Positions 42,501 to 51,900 of a DNA stretch of 53,242 bases are shown here, piece after piece. Numbering within the stretch: the stretch's first letter is position 1; every line of letters starts with the position of its first letter. A program made the position numbers and the translations under genes. Source of the DNA: Sulfurimonas hongkongensis (GTDB taxonomy: Bacteria; Campylobacterota; Campylobacteria; Campylobacterales; Sulfurimonadaceae); assembly GCF_000445475.1 (NCBI RefSeq), contig NZ_AUPZ01000014.1:1-53242 (forward strand). Reading direction: 5' to 3'. The notes beneath the pieces are model-generated. The model had not been told where the DNA came from and made no database searches. It worked only from the letters and a program-made list of their open reading frames with translations.

Positions 42501-45260
42501 ATGGACTACAAAGAGACACTACTTTTACCTACTACAAACTTTGCCATGAGAGGCAATCTGATAAACAATGAGCCTTTAAGATATGATGCTTGGGATGAAA
42601 ACAAAGTCTATGAAAAGATGAAAGCTAACCGCAAAGATGCACCTAGTTTTACTCTTCATGATGGACCTCCATATGCAAACGGAAACACTCATATAGGTCA
42701 TGCACTAAACAAGATTTTAAAAGATATCATTGTAAAACAACACTATTTTGCCGGCAAGTCTGTCCGTTTTACTCCGGGTTGGGATTGTCATGGTCTTCCA
42801 ATCGAGCAACAAGTTGAGAAAAAACTTGGTGGCAAAAAGAAAAAAGAGCTTTTAGAAGTCTCTAAAGTAAGAGAACTTTGTCGTGAGCATGCTAGAAAAT
42901 TTGTAGATATACAAAGAGATGAGTTTAAAAAACTCGGTATCTTGGCTGATTGGGAAAACCCTTATGTGACTATGGACTTTAAATTTGAGGCAAATATATA
43001 CAGAACTCTTTGCAGTGTTGCAAAAGCTGGACTTCTTATAGAGCGTAGCAAACCAGTCTACTGGTCATGGGCTGAAAGAACTGCACTTGCAGAGGCGGAA
43101 GTTGAGTACGAGGACAAAGAGTCTCACTCTATCTATGTAGCATTTAAGTTAAGCGATGAGGCAAAAGCAGAGACAGGACTAAGTGGCAAGGCTGCCCTTG
43201 TCATCTGGACAACTACACCGTGGACTCTTCCATCAAACACAGGCATCTCTTTAAACCCAGAGGAGAAGTACGCACTAACTACTGATGGCTTTATTGTAGC
43301 TCGTGATCTGCACGAATCACTACTAGAGTTAGGAGTTGTAAAAGGCGAAATAGCTAAAGAGATAGACCCTAAAACTCTAGAGAACAAAAAAGCAATCAAC
43401 CCACTAAACGGTAGAACTTCTACAGTAGTTTTAGGCGATCATGTAATGATGGACAGTGGAACTGGTTGTGTACACACTGCTCCAGGACACGGTGAAGATG
43501 ACTATAGAGTTGGACTAAAGTACGGCTTAGAAGTTCTTATGCCAGTTGATGAGACTGGATGCTTTGATGAGACCGTAGTAAAAGAGAAGCTTCTTCCAAA
43601 TCCCAAGGGGTTTGTAGGACAACTTATCTTTAAGTGTAACGATAAAATCCTAGAACTTTTAGGCGATGCGCTTCTTTATGAGTCAAAGTTTACTCACTCA
43701 TATCCACACTGCTGGAGAAGTCACACTCCTCTTATCTTTCGTGCAACTAAGCAGTGGTTTATATCTGTAGATGAAAAACCAAAGACACAAGACAAGACTC
43801 TAAGAGAGATAGCTCTTAGTGAAGTCCAAAAGACTCTTTTCTTTCCAAAAACAGGTAAAAAAAGACTAGAATCCATGGTAGCAAATCGCCCTGACTGGTG
43901 TATCTCTCGCCAAAGAGATTGGGGTGTGCCTATAGCATTTTTTAGAGTTAAATCCAGTGGTGAAGTTCTCTTTGATGAGAAGGTTTTAAACTTTGTAGCT
44001 ATGATATTTGAGATGCAAGGTAGTGATGCTTGGTACTCGATGTCTATAGAAGAGCTTTTATATCCTGGAAGCGGCTACAAGGCGGACGAGCTTGAAAAAG
44101 TAACAGATATTTTAGATGTTTGGTTTGATAGTGGTTCAACTTGGTATAGTGTTTTAAAGTCTCGCAACTACGATGCTGGCGATTACCCAGCTGATCTTTA
44201 TGTAGAGGGAAGTGACCAGCATCGTGGTTGGTTTCAATCTTCTATGTTTTTAAGTGCCGCGGTTGAACATCAAGCACCTTACAAAGGAGTCCTAACTCAC
44301 GGTTTCACAGTCGATGAAAAGGGCGAGAAGATGTCAAAATCAAAAGGCAATGTTGTCGCTCCTGAGAAAGTTTTAAAAGAGTATGGAAGTGAGATACTTC
44401 GCCTTTGGGTAGCATCTAGTGACTATCAAGGGGATTTGAAGATTTCTCAGGGTATTTTAAAACAAAACTCCGAAAACTATAGAAAGCTCAGAAATACTTT
44501 TAGAATCATGCTTGCAAACATCAACGACCTTGAAGTTCTAAGCCCGTACTCGGAGATGGGAGAGCTAGATAGATGGATACTAAGCGTTGCTAGAGAAGTT
44601 TTTAACAACTCTCATAAGTCATTTTCTGAGTACAACTATGTTCATGGAATGAGTCTGCTAAACAACTTTATAGTAAATGAGTTAAGCGGAATGTATATAG
44701 ACATGACAAAAGACTCACTCTACTGTAATGCAAAGAGTGACAAAAAGAGAAAAGCATCTCAAAGTGCGATGGCTATCATCACAAAGTCGATGCTACTTCT
44801 AATAGCTCCGATACTCACATATACAGCAGATGAGATAGTTGAGAATGCTCCTGCTATCATAAAAGGAGATGCATCGAGCATCTTTGATATGGTTTATGAA
44901 GAGATAAAAGAGATAGAGACTTCATTTGATGAAGAGTATATGGTAAAAGCAAGAGAGAGTTTTGCAACTATAGTAGATACACTTAAAAAAGAAAAAATCA
45001 TAAAAAACACTTTAGAGTTAGCCATCTCATGTAATTCTAAAGCAATCCTCGACATGGACTCAACCGATGCTGAGGACTGGTTTGTAGTCTCAAAAGTATC
45101 TGATGAAGAAGAAAAAGAGTCTCTAGGAAGCTTCAAAGTTGGTGATGACTCATTTACCATCACAAAAGCAACTGCTCACAAGTGCCCAAGATGCTGGAAG
45201 TACCAAGCAGCAAATGAAGATGAAACATGCGAGAGATGTGCAAGAGTTGTAAATGCCTAA
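42501..45260 (+). CDS. ileS: isoleucyl-tRNA synthetase
   Basis: 919 residues, the normal bacterial size. The class I motifs are the HIGH variant HIGH in PPYANGNTHIGHALNK and GEKMSKSKGNV. The editing domain has WTTTPWTLPSNTG. A C-terminal zinc finger (CPRCWKYQ, CERCARVV) is complete, as in bacterial type IleRS. Its last codons overlap the start of a small membrane protein gene. Confidence 0.97.
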   Translation: MDYKETLLLPTTNFAMRGNLINNEPLRYDAWDENKVYEKMKANRKDAPSFTLHDGPPYANGNTHIGHALNKILKDIIVKQHYFAGKSVRFTPGWDCHGLPIEQQVEKKLGGKKKKELLEVSKVRELCREHARKFVDIQRDEFKKLGILADWENPYVTMDFKFEANIYRTLCSVAKAGLLIERSKPVYWSWAERTALAEAEVEYEDKESHSIYVAFKLSDEAKAETGLSGKAALVIWTTTPWTLPSNTGISLNPEEKYALTTDGFIVARDLHESLLELGVVKGEIAKEIDPKTLENKKAINPLNGRTSTVVLGDHVMMDSGTGCVHTAPGHGEDDYRVGLKYGLEVLMPVDETGCFDETVVKEKLLPNPKGFVGQLIFKCNDKILELLGDALLYESKFTHSYPHCWRSHTPLIFRATKQWFISVDEKPKTQDKTLREIALSEVQKTLFFPKTGKKRLESMVANRPDWCISRQRDWGVPIAFFRVKSSGEVLFDEKVLNFVAMIFEMQGSDAWYSMSIEELLYPGSGYKADELEKVTDILDVWFDSGSTWYSVLKSRNYDAGDYPADLYVEGSDQHRGWFQSSMFLSAAVEHQAPYKGVLTHGFTVDEKGEKMSKSKGNVVAPEKVLKEYGSEILRLWVASSDYQGDLKISQGILKQNSENYRKLRNTFRIMLANINDLEVLSPYSEMGELDRWILSVAREVFNNSHKSFSEYNYVHGMSLLNNFIVNELSGMYIDMTKDSLYCNAKSDKKRKASQSAMAIITKSMLLLIAPILTYTADEIVENAPAIIKGDASSIFDMVYEEIKEIETSFDEEYMVKARESFATIVDTLKKEKIIKNTLELAISCNSKAILDMDSTDAEDWFVVSKVSDEEEKESLGSFKVGDDSFTITKATAHKCPRCWKYQAANEDETCERCARVVNA

Positions 45261-45384
45261 TTTTGCAGAGCCAGTTTCAGCTACATTTATCGCAGTTACA
45301 GTAGCTGTGATATTTGTAGGAATTGCTATTGCTATTGTGTTTGTTAAGATGGGGAAGAAGTCTAGAAATCCAAAGGGCTTATAA
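45253..45384 (+). CDS. small single-helix membrane protein after ileS
   Basis: 43 residues, MPNFAEPVSATFIAVTVAVI followed by more of one long hydrophobic helix and a basic tail (KMGKKSRNPKGL). The start overlaps the ileS end by 8 bases, and the tail overlaps the integrase end on the other strand by 23 bases. Coupled small membrane genes after ileS are plausible, but I do not recognise a family. The integron may have replaced its original 3' end. Confidence 0.5.
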   Translation: MPNFAEPVSATFIAVTVAVIFVGIAIAIVFVKMGKKSRNPKGL

Positions 45385-46330
45385 CTTTAGCCTTGTTCAT
45401 CTCACTCACTACATGAGTATATATCATGGTTGTCTCAACACTTTTATGACCTAAAAGCTCCTGTATACTCCTGAGATCTATCCCAGCTTGTAGTAGATGC
45501 GTAGCGTAAGAGTGTCTAAAAATATGTGAAGTTACACGCTTGTTTAGGTTTGCCTTTTGAGATGCTGCTTTTATGTTTCGTCCTAAAGTTTGCGGATGGA
45601 TGTGATGTCTTCTTTTTTCATGTGTTCTTGGGTCTTTAGATATGTTTTTCATAGGAAATAGGTACTGCCATTTGGTTTCATACTTTGCTGATGGGTATTT
45701 TTTTTCTAAAGAGTAAGGTAAATAAACACTTCCAAAACCATTGTCTATATCATTTTTATGCAGCTTTTCAACTAGCCTTACTTGAGCTAAGAGCTGCTCT
45801 TTTAGCTTTTTAGGAAGAGGGATAGTTCTGTCTGTTAAAGATTTTGAATCCCAAATATATATTTTTTCATATCCAAAATCAATATCTTTTATTCTGAGAT
45901 TTAAAGCCTCATTCATTCTTAACCCACATCCGTACATAAGATGTACTATAACACTATAGTCCATAGGTATATTTTGTAGTACTCTTTTCACTTCATCTTT
46001 TGTAAGCACAACTGGTATATGTTTTCTTTCTTGAGAACGAAATGCCTGAATATTCCACTCGCTTATATCAACACCAAGCACCTCTTTGTATAAAAATAAG
46101 ATAGCACTAAAAGCCTGGTTCTGAGTCGTTGGCGAAACTCTGTCTTTTACCGCTAACTTAGTAAGGTACTGTTCTATTTCTGCTTTACCCATTTCGATGG
46201 GATGTTTTTTGTGATGAAATAAGATGTAATGCTTAATCCAATGCACATAAGTTTTTTCAGTTGAGAAACTATAGTGTTTAAAACGAATCTTATCTCTTAC
46301 TATGTCCAACAATTTCTTTTTAACTTCCAT
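45362..46330 (-). CDS. intI: integron integrase (IntI family tyrosine recombinase)
   Basis: 322 residues. Catalytic residues are visible: Arg138 (GCGLRMNEAL), Lys163, His269, Arg272 (HIFRHSYATHLL), His295 (LLGHKSVETT) and Tyr304 (TMIYTHV). The insertion specific to IntI is present at about 203-245 (YLPYSLEKKYPSAKYETKW, then FPMKNISKDPRTHEKRRHH). It recombines folded single-stranded attC sites with attI. The ribosome site GGAGGGG precedes the ATG. It points away from its cassettes, the classical layout. It appears intact, so both arrays may still be mobile. No LexA box was recognised upstream. Confidence 0.95.
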   Translation of the reverse strand: MEVKKKLLDIVRDKIRFKHYSFSTEKTYVHWIKHYILFHHKKHPIEMGKAEIEQYLTKLAVKDRVSPTTQNQAFSAILFLYKEVLGVDISEWNIQAFRSQERKHIPVVLTKDEVKRVLQNIPMDYSVIVHLMYGCGLRMNEALNLRIKDIDFGYEKIYIWDSKSLTDRTIPLPKKLKEQLLAQVRLVEKLHKNDIDNGFGSVYLPYSLEKKYPSAKYETKWQYLFPMKNISKDPRTHEKRRHHIHPQTLGRNIKAASQKANLNKRVTSHIFRHSYATHLLQAGIDLRSIQELLGHKSVETTMIYTHVVSEMNKAKVISPLDF

Positions 46331-46339
46331 AAAAAACCC

Positions 46340-46598
46340 CTCCGCTTAAGCTACATTTTGTGTGTTAAGTACTATATGCAACATTTAACTCACAAAGTGT
46401 GTATTAAACTCTCTAAAATCTACTTAACACACATATAATATTTAAACACTTTATAGTATTTTTATCTTTTGACTAAAAAATATGACAAAATGACATACTT
46501 TTTGATAAATTTGCATTTTTAACACACATTAAATGTGATTGTTAATTGTTGTATTTAAGGTCGTTTTATATAGAATGTGTTTGATTAAATAGTTATGT
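46340..46598 (+). other. attI site of array 2
   Basis: Between intI and the first cassette. It contains TGTGTGTTAA (46359), TTAACTCACA (46385), TTAACACACA (46424 and 46519), probably integrase-binding repeats, then AATGTGTTTGATTAAATAG and core GTTATGT (46592). A TATAAT at 46434-46439 may belong to a cassette promoter. The last 63 bases before the core match the site at 29.6 kb at about 47 positions without a gap. Confidence 0.85.
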
Positions 46599-46612
46599 AA
46601 AAAAGATTGCCC

Positions 46613-48223
46613 ATGAATGAATATAATACAGATATTGTCAAACTTACTTGTTCTTGTCCTGACTGGAAAGAGACAAGATGGCAATATAAATTAAATGACC
46701 CAAGAAGATTATGTAAACATATTATCAATAAACTTGATATAAATAATTTACCAATTGGAATATCAAAATTTAAAGAGTCTATTGAATTTTATCAAGAAAA
46801 AGAATGGGGTTTTAAAAGAGACTTTGATGAAATCATTGAGATAGGTAATTTTACTTTACTAGGTAGTGTTAGCTGGATAGATGTTTTTGATGGAGATGGT
46901 ACGAGATATGGATATTTAAATGATAGCTATACTGGTGAAAATTGGTGGTCTAAACAAAACAAACCTATAGGATACGAAAAAATCGAAGCTTTTTTTAAAA
47001 AACGCTTTGACACTATTCCTTTACCCCTGCAAGGCAAAGAGAAACAAGATATAGCCAACTACATTAAAGAGGTTATTCCGAGTAAACAAAATATTCAATT
47101 TTCAATAGAAGATGACCAATATGAGCCGTCGCCTGACGGAATATATTATTGTCTTTATGAATCAACAAGTGATTATTCTTTGGAAGATGAAGTTAGACAT
47201 ATTATTGTAAAAAACGATGAAATAATCATTGAAATGTATTACGGAAAAATATTTAAATACACTAGAGATTATAAATATGCTAAATCATTTCTTGAAAACA
47301 AAAAACAAAAAGAACAAGAAAGATTAGATAATGAGAGGCAAAAGTATGAAGAAGAATTAAAACAAAAAAGAAAAATTGCTATAGAAAAAAGCTATATTTT
47401 GGTTCAGGATTATGAAGGTGATTTATATGATATTCAAAATATTTATAATCATCCCGACGGATTATCTTGGGACGAATACGAAAAAGTAAAAAACTCAATA
47501 CTTGGTAACTATAATACTCTTCAACATCTAATAAAAGAATTTTCAATAGATATTACAACTGCGAAATTCAATAAAGCATTAAAAAATTTAAATTTTGTTG
47601 TGAAAGAATCAACATTAAATCAAAATGATTGGATACTAAAAGGTGATGGATTGCAGTATGGAATTAATTTAATTAAAGATTCCAAATATATGCATGAAAA
47701 TATACCTGACTGGTATAAAGTACACATATTTGATAATACAAAAATGAAACTCATAAAATTAGAATCTAATTTCAATATTAAAATGACTTCTACTTTGTTT
47801 GAAAAAAATAAATTCAATGAACTTTATCAACTTGTTAAACAAGAGATTGAAAACAGTCAATTAAATAATAAAATCATAGATGAAACAACAAGTAATAAAA
47901 AACTTGAAAGAGCAAAATGGTTAAGACACGTAGAATGTCCAAATTGCGGAGAAAAAACAAATATACATAAAAAAGATAAAAGAAGACGTAAAAATGGATA
48001 CATTCAGAGGTTCTATTGTAATGCGTGTAATAGTATGTTTCAAATGGATATTGAAAAGTTGGAGCAGATGATGAAAGACTATGAAAAAGATGAACTAAAT
48101 AAAGAAAAATTGATTATTACACAAAAAGAAACGGATATTCAATCATTTGAAAAAGAAGTACAAGCAGTAAAAATATCTCAAGAAAAAAATTTATTCAAAA
48201 GGTTTTTTTCTTTTTTTGAGTAG
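46613..48223 (+). CDS. SWIM zinc-finger / zinc-ribbon protein
   Basis: About 536 residues from ATG 46613 (TTG at 46607 is an alternative). The N-terminus is a SWIM zinc finger (KLTCSCPDW to RLCKHII, CxCx(n)CxH) that begins almost at the first residue, so the start may be truncated by the cassette junction 20 bases upstream. A charged coiled-coil segment (ENKKQKEQERLDNERQKYEE) lies near residues 225-250. A C-terminal zinc ribbon (VECPNCGEKTN to FYCNACNSMF) precedes a Glu/Lys-rich tail. SWIM domains bind nucleic acid or protein. Role unknown. Confidence 0.75.
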   Translation: MNEYNTDIVKLTCSCPDWKETRWQYKLNDPRRLCKHIINKLDINNLPIGISKFKESIEFYQEKEWGFKRDFDEIIEIGNFTLLGSVSWIDVFDGDGTRYGYLNDSYTGENWWSKQNKPIGYEKIEAFFKKRFDTIPLPLQGKEKQDIANYIKEVIPSKQNIQFSIEDDQYEPSPDGIYYCLYESTSDYSLEDEVRHIIVKNDEIIIEMYYGKIFKYTRDYKYAKSFLENKKQKEQERLDNERQKYEEELKQKRKIAIEKSYILVQDYEGDLYDIQNIYNHPDGLSWDEYEKVKNSILGNYNTLQHLIKEFSIDITTAKFNKALKNLNFVVKESTLNQNDWILKGDGLQYGINLIKDSKYMHENIPDWYKVHIFDNTKMKLIKLESNFNIKMTSTLFEKNKFNELYQLVKQEIENSQLNNKIIDETTSNKKLERAKWLRHVECPNCGEKTNIHKKDKRRRKNGYIQRFYCNACNSMFQMDIEKLEQMMKDYEKDELNKEKLIITQKETDIQSFEKEVQAVKISQEKNLFKRFFSFFE

Positions 48224-48226
48224 ATT

Positions 48227-48297
48227 ACATAACAAACCAGAGGAGCCAATCAGTGACCCGCACGCGGGTTACTGATTGCTCATTTTAACCGTTATAC
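48227..48297 (+). other. attC site after the SWIM cassette
   Basis: ACATAAC and GTTATAC boxes, arms GGAGCCAATCAGTGACCCG and CGGGTTACTGATTGCTC, which are nearly perfect. Confidence 0.88.
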
Positions 48298-48362
48298 ATC
48301 CACAGTCACAGTAAATTTTCTCACAGTTTTACTATTTCATATAATAATGATATACTTCTTAT

Positions 48363-48623
48363 ATGAAATATAAATATGATAGTAACAAAAGCTTATCAAA
48401 TAAGCAAAAGCATGGAATTGATTTTGAAGATGCTAAACTTCTATGGAATGATGATAGGATGGTTGAAATTTTAACATCTTATGAAGATGAAGAAAGATTT
48501 ATTAACATTGGCAAAATTAACTCCAAGTTTTATACTGTTGTTTCAACAATTCGTGAAGATAAAATTAGAATTATCTCTGCACGAAGAGCAAGAAAAAAGG
48601 AGATTGAAATCTATGAAAGCTGA
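48363..48623 (+). CDS. brnT: BrnT-family toxin
   Basis: 86 residues with the signature KHGIDFEDAKLLWNDD and ISARRARKKE at the end. It has a promoter-like TATAAT at 48341-48346 inside the cassette, so expression does not depend on position. It is diverged from the BrnT of array 1 but has the same architecture and overlaps brnA by 11 bases. Confidence 0.9.
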   Translation: MKYKYDSNKSLSNKQKHGIDFEDAKLLWNDDRMVEILTSYEDEERFINIGKINSKFYTVVSTIREDKIRIISARRARKKEIEIYES

Positions 48624-48858
48624 AGAATTTGACAAAATCTTTGATGAAAATGAGAAAGATATAATAGATTATCTTGATTTATCAACGATTAAACGACCTA
48701 ACTTAGAACCAAAAAGAATTAATATTGACTTTCCTACATGGATGGTTAAAAAACTTGATGAAGAAGCACAACACATTGGAGTAAGTCGTCAAGCAATCAT
48801 AAAAACTTGGTTAGCTGACAAAATTATGCAAATTGAACATCACAAAGAAGCTGTATAA
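48613..48858 (+). CDS. brnA: BrnA-family antitoxin
   Basis: 81 residues from ATG 48613 (MKAEEFDKIFDENEKDIIDY); a longer frame from 48481 only runs through the toxin gene. The ribbon-helix-helix part reads INIDFPTWMVKKLDEEAQHI, then GVSRQAIIKTWLADKI, close to the array 1 BrnA. It ends at the attC. Confidence 0.9.
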   Translation: MKAEEFDKIFDENEKDIIDYLDLSTIKRPNLEPKRINIDFPTWMVKKLDEEAQHIGVSRQAIIKTWLADKIMQIEHHKEAV

Positions 48859-48920
48859 TAAAACATAGTAGCCAATAAATTACCTAGCGGCAACTTATTA
48901 GCTCACTATAGTCGTTATAG
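48856..48920 (+). other. attC site after BrnT/BrnA
   Basis: AGCCAATAAATTACCTAGCGG with GCAACTTATTAGCT and GTTATAG. Same family as the sites at 30794 and 32791, although the left box (AATAAAAC) is degenerate. Confidence 0.82.
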
Positions 48921-48938
48921 ATACAAAAGGAACTTATC

Positions 48939-51900
48939 TTGCAGAATGAATTAATAGAACAATTTACTCAATACAACAAAAAAGAGTTTTACCAATGGTT
49001 AATTGTTTCTATGGTTCATCCTTCAAATCAGAAATTTGGGATTAGATGTGAGTTACTTATTCATACCCTTATATCAATCAATGAAGAGAAATTTTCAAAT
49101 AAAATATTAATAAGAGAAGAGTTTGAAGAATTTATATCTTGGTTTGAGCAAAAATATTCTAATCATTTTTTAATGATGGAAGATTTTGAACCATTTAAAC
49201 AGGCTAAATTAATACCACTTTTTTTAGATGGGGAAAAGTATTATTTCTTTTATGGATCACTTGAACGACCTTACGAAGCTTTAAAACAATTTCATGAAAT
49301 TGTTTTTTCAGTAAATATTGAAGAATTAAATAATATTAAATCTGAATTTTTATTTTCGTTACAACGACAAACAGATATTTTAACTAAGTTGAGAAGTGAC
49401 TACGAGGCTCAGTCTGAAAATACTTCCATGTATATACCGAGCTTAGAGTTTTTTAATAAATATAAATCTTTTTTTGAAGTTGATTGTGTAGATATAAAGC
49501 ACCTGCATAACTCCAAAAAAATACCTCCTTTAACAGAAACAGAAAAAATGTTTGATTTTGGCATTGATGATAGTGTTAGCAATGCCAAAATTCCTCAATT
49601 AGAAACTGATGATACAGACTTAAAAGACTCAATATATTTTTATGAAATGGGTATAAATAATTTTAATGGATTATATACAAAGATTGACAATAAGTTTTTT
49701 ATTATTCCATTTGAATCGCACATAGAAACTATCTATAACTTAACATCAAAAATAATATATAATGAAAAATTTCAATACATGGATAGAATAAATGATTCTA
49801 TGTTTCAAAGAATGATGAAGATGCTTTCATATTTTTTTAGTCCTCCACATAGACTAGATGGATTAATGGATATGTCAAAAAATATTCATTCAAAATATTT
49901 TGATACGTTAGCTCAAATTGACTCAAATAAAGTTATTTTGTTTAAATTCATTCCTCATTCAAATAATTTACAAAATTCTATAGGTGATATTGCACAGAAA
50001 TCATTTGAAGAGTTAGAAAAAATGAAATTGGTAGATGAACTTTTTATGTTTCGTTTCGAGAGAAAAAAACATATGGTTAACATGAATCAAACACCTATTG
50101 ATATGTCTGAAATTAAAATTATGATTATTTTTGAAGAACTAACTTTAAACTATATGTTAGGTTTTGCAGAGGATTGGAAAGAAAAAAATATTTTTATTTA
50201 TAACTCTTTAGATATAAAACCTATTTTGCAGTTACTTAGTGAAAAAGAGACAGATAACAATACAACACTTTGGCAATATTTAGAAGCAGAAAAAAGACAA
50301 TCTTTGCACAATAATAACCCTATACAAATGGATGCACTTGATAGCTTTGCAGTTTATTACGAAAATGAATCATTTGCGATAATGGGTCAACAACCTGATT
50401 TGATGATGTTTGTTACTCATTCTTGGAGTGATTTTTACCATAAACACCTTTATGAAAAATATCAAGACAATATTTATGAATTAGTTGAATCTAGTTTTCC
50501 CAATAAATTTAATAGAATTGCTCATCTTGGTAATTCGACTTATGAATATATTGATACTTCAATGATAGATGGTGGTCGGTGTGTGAAACATCAAAACAAA
50601 CTTATATGGATAGTTTATCCCTCTAATGGATTTAATCTAAAAGATGAAGAGATAAGAGTATCTATGTTTATAGCAGAGTTTTTAAGTTTTTATATAGATA
50701 GATATAAAGAAAGTATTTTTGAATTTTTAAAGAATTTTAGTTTTGATATCAACACTCAAGATTTTATGATATCTATTTTCCCAGATAGTTTTGTGAAACA
50801 AAATGAAGATTTAGAACATTTATTACAATATGCGAATAAAATAGATGATAAAGAAAATATTGTTTTTTCTTCGCAAATTCGTAAATATATCTATAATGAA
50901 ATTTTTACAGCTGTTGTAATTACATCTAAATTGGAAAGACTAGAAAATACATTTGGATACAAAGAGCATATAAATCCAGAGAAATATATTTTTAAAAAAT
51001 TCATTGAATCTTTACTGCTTGCATTAAATATTCAATCTCAAAAAAACTCGGTATCTAAATTTATTGAAAATATTTGGGATATAAAAGAAAGAGCTTTTGT
51101 TTTAGAAAACAAACCTGTTGATAATGCTAGACTTGAAGGTTATCAGAAACCTTTATTGTTTCAACCATCATTTATCGCAAATGTTAACCAAGAGATGGTT
51201 AACTATCTTAAACAACTTAGTATTGAGTCTAAAGAGTATTGGGTAGAAGATGCCAAACAACTTAATAATTTAATTTTTGAATTTTTACAAAAAAAACTAG
51301 AAGATAGAATTAGTCAATTCGATAGTTCCATCTTAATATATGCTTATAAACAAATTGAATATATAGAAGGCAAAAGAGAAAAAGAAAAAAATCAAATGAA
51401 GTTTGATGTAGAAAAATATATAGAGTTTGATATTCATGAAAGATATTACAAAGAAAAAATTGAAACGTCTGAATTAGCAGTTTCAGCTAAACATATTTTG
51501 CATACTACTTTAAAAGTAACACCACAAGGTGCTAAAAGTATTTCTGAACATGATTGGTATTATCTAATGGCATGTTCAAAAATAATAAATGAAACAATCC
51601 AAAGAAGTGATCAATTACATTATCGTTTAGCGAAAACTGGTATTGAGATTACAAGTTCCTATGAATTGATAGATATAGATAAATCTTCAGATATTGATTT
51701 TAACGCACATTATAAGCAAACTACAAGTTCACAAATCATTTCAGCTAAAAATGAATCTACAATTACAGAATCATCAGAAGAAGAGGAAAATACAAAAGTA
51801 TCATCTCCTTTTAATGAACAATTAAATTCAGCATGGAATAGTGAGTATGGGTTTTATTTAGAGAATATGATAAAAGTCATGATGGCTCTAGGACGATTTG

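Noticed and set aside
46331-46600. LexA (SOS) control of the integrase
   Set aside because: No convincing CTGT-N8-ACAG box is visible in the intI upstream region.
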